Assembly (NCBI GenBank): GCA_024867545.1
Contig: JANFNE010000041.1
Coordinates: forward strand, 186,001 to 250,000
Source of the DNA: Phytopythium helicoides
Taxonomy: Eukaryota; Oomycota; Peronosporomycetes; Pythiales; Pythiaceae
DNA length: 64,000 nucleotides
Direction of reading: 5' to 3'
In this document: positions 1 to 9,005 of the stretch, in pieces
Layout: the number at the start of each line of letters is the position of its first letter
Numbering within the stretch: the stretch's first letter is position 1
Program-made: the position numbers and the translations under genes
Notes under the pieces: generated by a model
Told to the model about the DNA's origin: nothing
Database searches by the model: none
Seen by the model: only the letters and a program-made list of their open reading frames with translations

Positions 1-2
1 CG

Positions 3-908
3 GCGAGTTCTGCGACGCAGGCTCGGTTCCTGATCAAGCGCTTCATGGATATGTACTGGCGGTCGCCGACGTACAACCTGACGCGAATTGGTATGGCTGT
101 GTTCCTGGCGCTGCTGTTTGGCGTGACGTTCACGGCAGCCGACTACGCTTCGTACCAGGGCTTGAACTCTGGCATGGGTATGATCTTCATGGCCACGCTG
201 TTCATTGGTATGATCTCGTTCCAGTGTGTGCTGAGCGTATCGGCAGCAGATCGTGCAGCATTCTACCGCGAGCGCGCGTCGCAGTCGTACAACGCATTCT
301 GGTACTTCATCGGATCGACGGTGGTGGAGATCCCGTACGTGTTCGGCAGCGGTCTGGTGTTCACTGCCATCTTCTTCCCGTTGGTGCAGTTCACGGGCTT
401 CGACGTGTTCCTCCTGTACTGGATCAACTTGTCGTTCCTGATCCTGATGCTGACGTACATGGGCCAGATGTTCGTGTACGGTCTGCCGAGCGAGGAGGTA
501 GCGGCCATCATTGGTGTGCTGGTGAACTCGATCTTCTTCTTGTTCATGGGTTTCAGTCCGCCGGCCGACCTGATCCCGGAAGGATACAAGTGGCTGTACA
601 CGATCACGCCGCAGCGGTTCTCACTGTCGATCCTCGGTGCTCTGGTGTTCGCGGACTGCTCGACGGAACCCGTGTACGACGAGGCGACGTCGACGTGGTC
701 GAACGTGGGTCCAGAGCTGGGCTGCCAGCCGCTGAAGAACTCTCCCGTGACGGTGGGCGCCGTGACGGTGAAGCAGTTCACCGAGTCGATCTTTGGCATG
801 AAGCACGACGAGATCTGGCCCAACTTCTTCGTCGTACTGGCGTATATTGTGGGTTTCCGCCTGCTGGCGCTGGTGTTCCTTCGCTTCGTGAACAGCCAGA
901 AGAGATAG
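3..908 (+). CDS. PDR-type ABC transporter, C-terminal part, cut by window edge
   Basis: The open frame runs from the window start to a TAG at 906-908 and encodes the last 301 residues of the same ABCG/PDR transporter found whole on the minus strand at 4302-8537. It covers the second membrane domain: several hydrophobic helices, then the extracellular segment and the final helix before the basic end. The protein is identical to the right-arm copy over the part seen. No ATP-binding domain is inside the window, so I cannot say whether this copy is complete further left or a 3' fragment. It ends convergent with the LRR fragment at 1571-2113. Confidence 0.85.
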   Translation, partial: ASSATQARFLIKRFMDMYWRSPTYNLTRIGMAVFLALLFGVTFTAADYASYQGLNSGMGMIFMATLFIGMISFQCVLSVSAADRAAFYRERASQSYNAFWYFIGSTVVEIPYVFGSGLVFTAIFFPLVQFTGFDVFLLYWINLSFLILMLTYMGQMFVYGLPSEEVAAIIGVLVNSIFFLFMGFSPPADLIPEGYKWLYTITPQRFSLSILGALVFADCSTEPVYDEATSTWSNVGPELGCQPLKNSPVTVGAVTVKQFTESIFGMKHDEIWPNFFVVLAYIVGFRLLALVFLRFVNSQKR

Positions 909-1570
909 AGGAGGAGGTTGCGTCCGTGGATGTGTGCGGGAGTGTGTTGCTCGTGAGTGAGCGATGGGAGTGGAGGCATGCATCTCTAGAAAAAATGTGA
1001 ATATATCGATGGATTGAGATTGAATTGATCGTCGCTGTCAACGAGCTGGTGTTTTATTTTCACAGTGATGTGGCGGTATCACTTGAACTGCGTCTGCATT
1101 CTCAAATGGCCGATGCTGGCATAAAGTGCATGACAAGAACTACCATGCGAGCGAGTCGAAGTGCTCTGTTCTGTGTGCGGAGTCCTCTCATGTTGTAGCC
1201 ACCAGCTAACTTGAAGCAGTCAGTCGAAGCAGGTGCAAACTACATCCTCTCCAACACGCATAACAGCCTTTCCAAGTGACCGCAAGGTACTTCTGTAGCG
1301 GAAGCAGACGCAGAGATCATATCCAAGCTCTCCAGCTCAAACTTCATCTAGTCGGCTGCTCATCAAGCAGTACGGTAAAGCCACTGCGTCAGACTTTCTC
1401 TTTAGCATCTAGTTGTAGTGCTATCCTTGTAATCAAACTTTGCTGTCCGAGTTGCTAGTGTATGAATGAATGAATGAATGGAGTTTGTAACAAAGTAACT
1501 GTACTGCCAATTTTCCCCCTTACTGACTCTTTGCAACTCTGAGGCAATGAAATCTTTTGGAGTGTTAGAG

Positions 1571-2113
1571 TCACAACCTACGATAGGAACTGACAAATGC
1601 TAAAGAAAACCTGCCGTCGCCATGACTGTCTTGCACGGCGCACCCTGCCTCTATCGCGAGGTTTTCCGTTTGTATGGAGCAGAACGGAGTGCAGTACAGG
1701 TATAGCTGAACGTATACTTGCTCAAAGACCCAGTCGGGCAGCTCCGACACATTTGTGTGCTCCAAGTTCAATATGTAGATAGATAGATTAGATCGAACAG
1801 TAGCTGGGAGAGAGTCGAGAGGGTTTAGTGAGAACTGAATCACGAAGCATAGATTTCTTTGAAGAGCGTCAGATAAATCGTCTGGCAACTTGGTGATTTT
1901 GGTCCCCACGAGAGATACCATATTCAATGTAGGCAGTGCGAGCAATTCACGTAGGACCTCGGTGAAGTGCGAGTACTAGAGGAAGAATATCTCGCTGAGA
2001 GCGCTATCAGGTTCGTTCACGAGCTTTCAATGTCGTGTAGTCGTTGCGGAAATGGTGCTTGCAATATACTTGGTGGCCTTGGTGGCAGCTCCGTCATATT
2101 AACGAGACTCATC
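1571..2113 (-). pseudogene. LRR protein gene, 3' fragment (left-arm copy)
   Basis: This is the mirror copy of 3097-3639. The readable part (1571-1957) encodes leucine-rich-repeat-like sequence with a Cys-containing C-terminal cap, as in a large oomycete family with N-terminal membrane helices and C-terminal LRRs. It is cut off at 2113, exactly where the inverted repeat ends, so it lacks the membrane region. It differs from the right-arm copy at 1953, which changes a Pro codon to Leu. A stop codon and a frame change upstream of the readable part are shared with the right arm, so the gene was already broken when copied. Confidence 0.7.
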
Positions 2114-3639
2114 TGTGGCGATCTTGTACCCAAGGTTGCGCCGAAATCAGGCGAGCTCCCAAGACGAGTTTACTTTATCGCAGGAAGATTAGCTTACCTT
2201 TACCAGACTTATGTGCGACGTTCTAGATGGGATTGTAGCTTTTCTGTCTAGTATAGTGCTTCCAGCGGCTACTTTTATGTCGTATCTTGATAAGTATGAC
2301 GTAGAAACTCAGGATTTCTCCTCTGAACTGCTTTACAGTGACTCAGAATTTCCGAATCTCATCCGAGAGAGTCAAGCAGTGTTTGCGTATTCTTTAATCG
2401 GCGGATGCTACAAGGTGATCTACCATGCGAGCCTGTACGTTTGTTTGCTTGTGGTCGCCAGTGTCATCCGAGAGGAAAATCAGAGCACGGTGAAAGTTGT
2501 AGCAGATGCTACCATTCAAAACTCAGACAGCTGTGACCAGTCACCCGAAATTGACGTACAGTCGAGCCATCAATTGATAGTTTCTTCCAACAAGAAGCCC
2601 AAAATGCTATCCCACCAGCCGATTGTTTCTCGGATTCTCAAGAAATAAACAAGTCCTCGTCGCGATTAGCACAAAAAGCTATACCATTAAGCTTCATTTT
2701 AGTATCGATTGCAGTATTCGCAATCCACCTCCAATAAATCCTTGCAAATGATGCAAGCCAAATGTGCGTCATTAATAAAGCTGTCGTTGCTCCCATCAGC
2801 AAGATGTGCGTACAGCCAGTGTACTCGTGGTTTTTCTCAGGCGCAAGTTGCTCTGTCATCAAGTCCAACTGCTATCGCCATGGCGTCGATACCTCTCCAC
2901 CCGACGTATTTGATGCCCTTGATCCTAGCGTGGTTATGAGCATCATTTTGATGCATTGCTCAGCGCTGGTCGTTCCATCTTCCGCCAAGAGATTCAAGAA
3001 TCTACTTTCTTTCGAAACTTTCAATAGTACGCTGGTGGAATGGAGTGTGGATGCTGCGCTGACAAATGAATTCCATCCAAGTATTGTTTTCCTCACGATG
3101 AGTCTCGTTAATATGACGGAGCTGCCACCAAGGCCACCAAGTATATTGCAAGCACCATTTCCGCAACGACTACACGACATTGAAAGCTCGTGAACGAACC
3201 TGATAGCGCTCTCAGCGAGATATTCTTCCTCTAGTACTCGCACTTCACCGAGGTCCCACGTGAATTGCTCGCACTGCCTACATTGAATATGGTATCTCTC
3301 GTGGGGACCAAAATCACCAAGTTGCCAGACGATTTATCTGACGCTCTTCAAAGAAATCTATGCTTCGTGATTCAGTTCTCACTAAACCCTCTCGACTCTC
3401 TCCCAGCTACTGTTCGATCTAATCTATCTATCTACATATTGAACTTGGAGCACACAAATGTGTCGGAGCTGCCCGACTGGGTCTTTGAGCAAGTATACGT
3501 TCAGCTATACCTGTACTGCACTCCGTTCTGCTCCATACAAACGGAAAACCTCGCGATAGAGGCAGGGTGCGCCGTGCAAGACAGTCATGGCGACGGCAGG
3601 TTTTCTTTAGCATTTGTCAGTTCCTATCGTAGGTTGTGA
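2114..3639 (+). pseudogene. Decayed LRR/transmembrane protein gene
   Basis: Pieces of one protein follow in order but in different frames. Residues near 2140-2240 and 2211-2648 resemble the N-terminal membrane region (hydrophobic segments, motif FPNLIRES). 2762-3193 continues into a Cys-rich ectodomain (NCYRHGVD) and LRR-like sequence, and 3244-3639 is the LRR C-terminus ending at TGA. Breaks seen: a frame change near 2225, loss of frame near 2640, an in-frame stop near 2737, stop TGA at 3191-3193 and TAG near 3233. The 5' end is missing at the repeat boundary 2113/2114. The spacer of the palindrome therefore holds the 5' half and the right arm the 3' half. Family assignment is by recalled similarity to Phytophthora LRR proteins. 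Confidence 0.7.
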
Positions 3640-5209
3640 CTCTAACACTCCAAAAGATTTCATTGCCTCAGAGTTGCAAAGAGTCAGTAAGGGGGAAAAT
3701 TGGCAGTACAGTTACTTTGTTACAAACTCCATTCATTCATTCATTCATACACTAGCAACTCGGACAGCAAAGTTTGATTACAAGGATAGCACTACAACTA
3801 GATGCTAAAGAGAAAGTCTGACGCAGTGGCTTTACCGTACTGCTTGATGAGCAGCCGACTAGATGAAGTTTGAGCTGGAGAGCTTGGATATGATCTCTGC
3901 GTCTGCTTCCGCTACAGAAGTACCTTGCGGTCACTTGGAAAGGCTGTTATGCGTGTTGGAGAGGATGTAGTTTGCACCTGCTTCGACTGACTGCTTCAAG
4001 TTAGCTGGTGGCTACAACATGAGAGGACTCCGCACACAGAACAGAGCACTTCGACTCGCTCGCATGGTAGTTCTTGTCATGCACTTTATGCCAGCATCGG
4101 CCATTTGAGAATGCAGACGCAGTTCAAGTGATACCGCCACATCACTGTGAAAATAAAACACCAGCTCGTTGACAGCGACGATCAATTCAATCTCAATCCA
4201 TCGATATATTCACATTTTTTCTAGAGATGCATGCCTCCACTCCCATCGCTCACTCACGAGCAACACACTCCCGCACACATCCACGGACGCAACCTCCTCC
4301 TCTATCTCTTCTGGCTGTTCACGAAGCGAAGGAACACCAGCGCCAGCAGGCGGAAACCCACAATATACGCCAGTACGACGAAGAAGTTGGGCCAGATCTC
4401 GTCGTGCTTCATGCCAAAGATCGACTCGGTGAACTGCTTCACCGTCACGGCGCCCACCGTCACGGGAGAGTTCTTCAGCGGCTGGCAGCCCAGCTCTGGA
4501 CCCACGTTCGACCACGTCGACGTCGCCTCGTCGTACACGGGTTCCGTCGAGCAGTCCGCGAACACCAGAGCACCGAGGATCGACAGTGAGAACCGCTGCG
4601 GCGTGATCGTGTACAGCCACTTGTATCCTTCCGGGATCAGGTCGGCCGGCGGACTGAAACCCATGAACAAGAAGAAGATCGAGTTCACCAGCACACCAAT
4701 GATGGCCGCTACCTCCTCGCTCGGCAGACCGTACACGAACATCTGGCCCATGTACGTCAGCATCAGGATCAGGAACGACAAGTTGATCCAGTACAGGAGG
4801 AACACGTCGAAGCCCGTGAACTGCACCAACGGGAAGAAGATGGCAGTGAACACCAGACCGCTGCCGAACACGTACGGGATCTCCACCACCGTCGATCCGA
4901 TGAAGTACCAGAATGCGTTGTACGACTGCGACGCGCGCTCGCGGTAGAATGCTGCACGATCTGCTGCCGATACGCTCAGCACACACTGGAACGAGATCAT
5001 ACCAATGAACAGCGTGGCCATGAAGATCATACCCATGCCAGAGTTCAAGCCCTGGTACGAAGCGTAGTCGGCTGCCGTGAACGTCACGCCAAACAGCAGC
5101 GCCAGGAACACAGCCATACCAATTCGCGTCAGGTTGTACGTCGGCGACCGCCAGTACATATCCATGAAGCGCTTGATCAGGAACCGAGCCTGCGTCGCAG
5201 AACTCGCCG
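3097..5209. repeat. Right arm of the inverted duplication
   Basis: Reverse complement of 1-2113. Homology stops at 3097, inside the LRR pseudogene, and at 5209 only because the window starts there. The stretch 3640-4301 between the LRR stop and the transporter stop has no supported gene. Confidence 0.95.
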
Positions 5210-8200
5210 CGCGCTTCGTGGCAAACACCATCTCCGGAAGATCGGGCGACGGAATACCAATGCCAGGAACACTCATCGCCTCGTTCAAAGCCTGGCGCTG
5301 AGGACTGTCATTGAACTTGGCCACAAAGTCCGTAGACGCCGACGATCCAGCAGCCACAGCCGCATCATTCGCCGCAGCAGCCACACCAGCACCAATCACC
5401 TCCAGCATCCACGTCGCAGGATTGTACTTGGGAGGGCACTTGGACACACCAGGGATCGCCTCAAAGTAGTCCACCAAGTTCTGGCACTTGTGGCCCAGTT
5501 CACCAAAGAACACCGTCTCGCCACCGCGCTTCAGCAGCAGCAGGCTATCAAACAGGAAAAACACCTCCGACGACGGCTGATGGATCGTGCACACCACCGT
5601 GCGACCCGTGTCCGCCACCTTGCGCACACCATCCATGATCATCTTAGCCGATCGTGCATCCAGACCACTCGTCGGCTCGTCCAGGAACAGCACGCTAGGC
5701 TGCGCAGCAAGCTCCACGCCAATTGTCAGACGCTTCATCTGCTCCGTCGAGCTACCGCGGATGATCTTGTCAGCGATCTCGCCCATGTCCAGCAGCGCCA
5801 GCACTTCCTCCACCGTGTCGTACTTGCTGCTGTCCGGGATGCTACTGTCCTGCCGTAGGAACGCACTGAACGTCAGAGCCTCGCGGATCGTTGACGCCTC
5901 CGAGTGGATGTCCATCTGCTCGCAGTAGCCCGTGCATCGTCGAATGGCCAGCTCGTTCGCCTCGTAGCCGTTCAGCAGGATTTTTCCCGTGATCTTGCCG
6001 CCAGTCTTGCGGTTCGCAATCACATCCATGAGGGTCGTCTTGCCGGCACCGGACGCACCCATGAGAGCAGTGATGGATCCTGGACGAGCAAAGCCGGTGA
6101 TTCCCTTGAGCAGACAGAGCTCTTCCTTGGAGTTGGTAGGGTCAGGCACGTAGTAGCGGAGATCCTCGAACGCGACGGTCACAGGTGTAAAATGCTTGTT
6201 GGCATTGTCGCCGAGCTCAAGAATGACCTCGCCGTTGTCCTCACTTACGGCAGCTGCCGAGGAAGAAGAAACCACACTTCGCGGGGTGCGCATCATGGTG
6301 TAGCTGTCACCGTCGCCCTCCTTCTTGCCTCCGCTGTGTCCGGCCGTCGTAGTTGCCTCGTAGCGCAAGTACTCGAGCGAGAGGTACGCGAGAGAAATGC
6401 AGGCGACGTAGAACACGACCATGAAAATGACAGCATTGATGATCCAGACGCGGTCAGACTTGATGTCGAACAGTCCGAGATAGTACTCGCCCATTGTCAT
6501 CCCGAAATCATTGCAGTAGTTGACTCCGCCATACTCGCAGACATCGAGAGTGGGGGATCGGTACTCAATGATCGCAAGTGCACGAAGAGACCAGCTCACC
6601 GGCGTGGCCCAGTAGAGCCACACGAAATAGTCCGGAAGCTGACTCTCCGTGACGATGAAACCAGCGAAGATGACGAAGATGAGCGTCGAAGCCATTGAGA
6701 TAGGCGTCGCGATGTTAATGTCCGGTGCGGCTGAAGTCAGTAGGAAGAAGAACGAGCTCAAACTGACGTTGGTCACGTAAAGAACCCCCAGGAACAGAAT
6801 GAACTCGGGTGCACGGGAGACGAAGCCGCACATCCAGTACACGAGCACTCCAAATATTAGGGTTTCTGCAAATGCGAGCGGGAGCTGGCTGATCGAGTTG
6901 GCCAGCACATATGACGACGTTCGGAAAAAGTTGGCGCCACGCTGCTTGTAGAAAATCTCACGAGATGCCATGAAAGTCGGGAGCTGCGATGCCTGACCGA
7001 GGGACAAGAACAGAGTTCCACTGAAGATGATACCCATCACAACCTGGATCTCTGTCGGATCGAACTGGAAGAAAGTTGTCGAGTAGAGCAGGCCCATGAC
7101 AGTGATCATAAGACCGCGACCAAACACGTACGCCTTGTTTCGGATTGTCAGCATCATCTGGCGTCGAATAAGAGTCAGGGTGCTGGCCCAAAAGCTCTGA
7201 TGGAAAGCAGGCATATGCTTCATATGCTCGTCTACTGTCGTTGACAGAGCACTGTTGGTGGTCGACAGGAACTTCCCACCGTCAGCACCTCCGTGGGTTT
7301 GGATCGACGGACCAAGCTCCTCGAGCGTGCGCTTGAAGATTGCAGACTCGCGGAAGAAGCTTGCAAACTCACTTGCAGTCTGGGGAGGAGCGATAAACCC
7401 TTCCTTGGATTCATCGCTGTTGACTTCATAGCGATGCTGCTGCTTGGTGCCGAGATCGAGCAAGTAGTCAGCGAGGTCGCGGCCAGAAGGACGTTTGAAG
7501 CCCAATGACTCAAAGTAAGCCTCGACCTCACCAAGGGGACCGTGGTACATCACCTCACCCTTGTTGAGGATCATGACGTCGTCAAACAGTGCCACCACCT
7601 CAGGTGCAGGCTGGAGCAGCGCAATCACCACCGTCTTCTTGAGTTTCTTGGCCACACTTCGCTGTGTGCTCATGATGTCAAAGGTGGCAGCCGAGTCGAG
7701 ACCCGTACTGATCTCGTCCATGAGCGTGGCATACTTCAGGCCGAACTCCATCTCACCCGTTGTAACACGCTTGCGCTCTCCACCCGAGATACCTCGTATC
7801 AGAGCATCGCCGACGATGGTGTTCTGGCAAAGAGCGAGGCCAAGCTGCTCAACCACAATTTCCGGGTAGTGCTGGAAGAGAGCATCGACGAATGCGATTG
7901 CCTCGGCATTCTCCTCGGGCGTTCCGTTGATTAGCAGCTCCTTGCCACGACGAAGTAGCTCGCCACCGCAGAACTCGTGGGCGAACTGGAGTGTCTCTTT
8001 CACGCTGAGCATTGCGAAGTGCTTGTCTCGTTGCCCCACATACGACACGAACTGCGGCAGGTTGTGCTTGAGCTCGCTCTGCAGCTTGCCGTTGTACGTC
8101 ATCTCTCCCTCGACCGAGATGTTCTTGTCCATTGGGAATCGCCCCGCGAGCATCTTCATGAGCGACGACTTTCCCGACCCCGGCTGGCCCAACAGGAGCG

Positions 8201-8537
8201 TCATGGTTCCCGGTTTGAAGCTTCCCGTCACGTTCTTCAGTATCTCCTTGTGTACGACCTGACGCTTCCTCCCAATCCCCGCAAACGCCTTGCGCACCGC
8301 GTTCCAGAGCGTGGGCAGGTCTCCGTCGTCCTTGTCGTCCACGACCGTCAGTTCCGCTGACAATGACAAGTCGACGAAGCGCATCTCCATCTGTGGCAGC
8401 GCGTGGCCCAGCGCCTTCTCCAATCGCTGGGCCAGCGCGTCGTGCAGCGCCGCTGGTCCCTGCGCCATGAGCGCCTTGCCCGAATCGAAGCCGATCGGCG
8501 GCTTGGCAGACGCCACGCTGCTGCCTTGAACGCTCAT
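4302..8537 (-). CDS. Full-size ABC transporter, PDR/ABCG subfamily
   Basis: A single exon of 1411 codons, the normal length for a pleiotropic drug resistance pump, which exports hydrophobic compounds across the plasma membrane using ATP. Domain order is (NBD-TMD)x2, the reverse orientation typical of ABCG. NBD1 has Walker A GQPGSGKSS near residue 117 and signature ISGGERKR near 250. The first membrane domain is at about 460-730. NBD2 has Walker A GASGAGKTT near 826 and Walker B LFLDEPTSGLD; its signature (STEQMKRLTIG) is degenerate, as is common for one site in PDR pumps. The second membrane domain fills the last 300 residues. The 5' side faces a 468-bp spacer. Its 3' third lies within the inverted duplication. 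Confidence 0.95.
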   Translation of the reverse strand: MSVQGSSVASAKPPIGFDSGKALMAQGPAALHDALAQRLEKALGHALPQMEMRFVDLSLSAELTVVDDKDDGDLPTLWNAVRKAFAGIGRKRQVVHKEILKNVTGSFKPGTMTLLLGQPGSGKSSLMKMLAGRFPMDKNISVEGEMTYNGKLQSELKHNLPQFVSYVGQRDKHFAMLSVKETLQFAHEFCGGELLRRGKELLINGTPEENAEAIAFVDALFQHYPEIVVEQLGLALCQNTIVGDALIRGISGGERKRVTTGEMEFGLKYATLMDEISTGLDSAATFDIMSTQRSVAKKLKKTVVIALLQPAPEVVALFDDVMILNKGEVMYHGPLGEVEAYFESLGFKRPSGRDLADYLLDLGTKQQHRYEVNSDESKEGFIAPPQTASEFASFFRESAIFKRTLEELGPSIQTHGGADGGKFLSTTNSALSTTVDEHMKHMPAFHQSFWASTLTLIRRQMMLTIRNKAYVFGRGLMITVMGLLYSTTFFQFDPTEIQVVMGIIFSGTLFLSLGQASQLPTFMASREIFYKQRGANFFRTSSYVLANSISQLPLAFAETLIFGVLVYWMCGFVSRAPEFILFLGVLYVTNVSLSSFFFLLTSAAPDINIATPISMASTLIFVIFAGFIVTESQLPDYFVWLYWATPVSWSLRALAIIEYRSPTLDVCEYGGVNYCNDFGMTMGEYYLGLFDIKSDRVWIINAVIFMVVFYVACISLAYLSLEYLRYEATTTAGHSGGKKEGDGDSYTMMRTPRSVVSSSSAAAVSEDNGEVILELGDNANKHFTPVTVAFEDLRYYVPDPTNSKEELCLLKGITGFARPGSITALMGASGAGKTTLMDVIANRKTGGKITGKILLNGYEANELAIRRCTGYCEQMDIHSEASTIREALTFSAFLRQDSSIPDSSKYDTVEEVLALLDMGEIADKIIRGSSTEQMKRLTIGVELAAQPSVLFLDEPTSGLDARSAKMIMDGVRKVADTGRTVVCTIHQPSSEVFFLFDSLLLLKRGGETVFFGELGHKCQNLVDYFEAIPGVSKCPPKYNPATWMLEVIGAGVAAAANDAAVAAGSSASTDFVAKFNDSPQRQALNEAMSVPGIGIPSPDLPEMVFATKRAASSATQARFLIKRFMDMYWRSPTYNLTRIGMAVFLALLFGVTFTAADYASYQGLNSGMGMIFMATLFIGMISFQCVLSVSAADRAAFYRERASQSYNAFWYFIGSTVVEIPYVFGSGLVFTAIFFPLVQFTGFDVFLLYWINLSFLILMLTYMGQMFVYGLPSEEVAAIIGVLVNSIFFLFMGFSPPADLIPEGYKWLYTITPQRFSLSILGALVFADCSTEPVYDEATSTWSNVGPELGCQPLKNSPVTVGAVTVKQFTESIFGMKHDEIWPNFFVVLAYIVGFRLLALVFLRFVNSQKR

Positions 8538-9005
8538 CCGCTGTGTTGGCAGCTACTCTCGAGGTTCTTGGACTTGCTGAGCGCGAGACGAATTCAGAAA
8601 TGAGCGACCAGAGTCGTGCGGACAAAACTCGGTGTGGGCTCGAAACTATCCTGCTGGCCCGGCATGACGACAACGTTGACGCAGCTCGCGAGTCGTTCGT
8701 GATTATCGAGCTGCGACCGAGCAGAGACCGAGCACATGGATTCCCCACTGACTGCAATCAGCACCACGCGGGACCATTGACCACCGCATGGCACGCGTAA
8801 TCGCGCAGGCGACCACAAACCGGGTAATCATGAGGCGCATGTGACGCTGCGTACGCTGTCCTGAAACGGCTGGTAACCTGTATAAGACAGCATCAATATG
8901 ATTGTGCGGCGAGCTGGTCGATAATCAGCACGCGGTCGCGGTGATTGTCGAGGGTCTTGCTCGGTGATCCGCTTACGCCAATCCAAAGCACCACTGGAGC
9001 TCATC
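8538..9005. other. Intergenic spacer, probable ABC transporter promoter
   Basis: No coding region supported. It lies between the transporter start and the stop of the upstream gene, both on the minus strand, so it should contain the promoter of the transporter and the 3' end of the neighbour. I did not find a convincing initiator motif. Confidence 0.5.

Larger units (their letters stand above)
1..2113. repeat. Left arm of a large inverted duplication
   Basis: Position x in this arm is the reverse complement of position 5210-x in the right arm, from the first base of the window to 2113. It holds the 3' third of an ABC transporter gene (plus strand), about 660 bp of noncoding DNA (909-1570) and the 3' part of an LRR gene (minus strand). 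I found one base difference between the arms, at 1953 versus 3257. The arm starts at the window edge, so its true length is unknown. Confidence 0.95.

Noticed and set aside
224..1000. 258-codon open frame overlapping the transporter end (and its mirror at 4210-4986)
   Set aside because: Out-of-frame shadow of the conserved transporter sequence, Arg/Val-rich, no recognisable domain.
2211..2648. Independent 145-residue membrane protein gene in the palindrome spacer
   Set aside because: It matches the N-terminal region of the LRR family and continues in other frames downstream, so it is a piece of the pseudogene.
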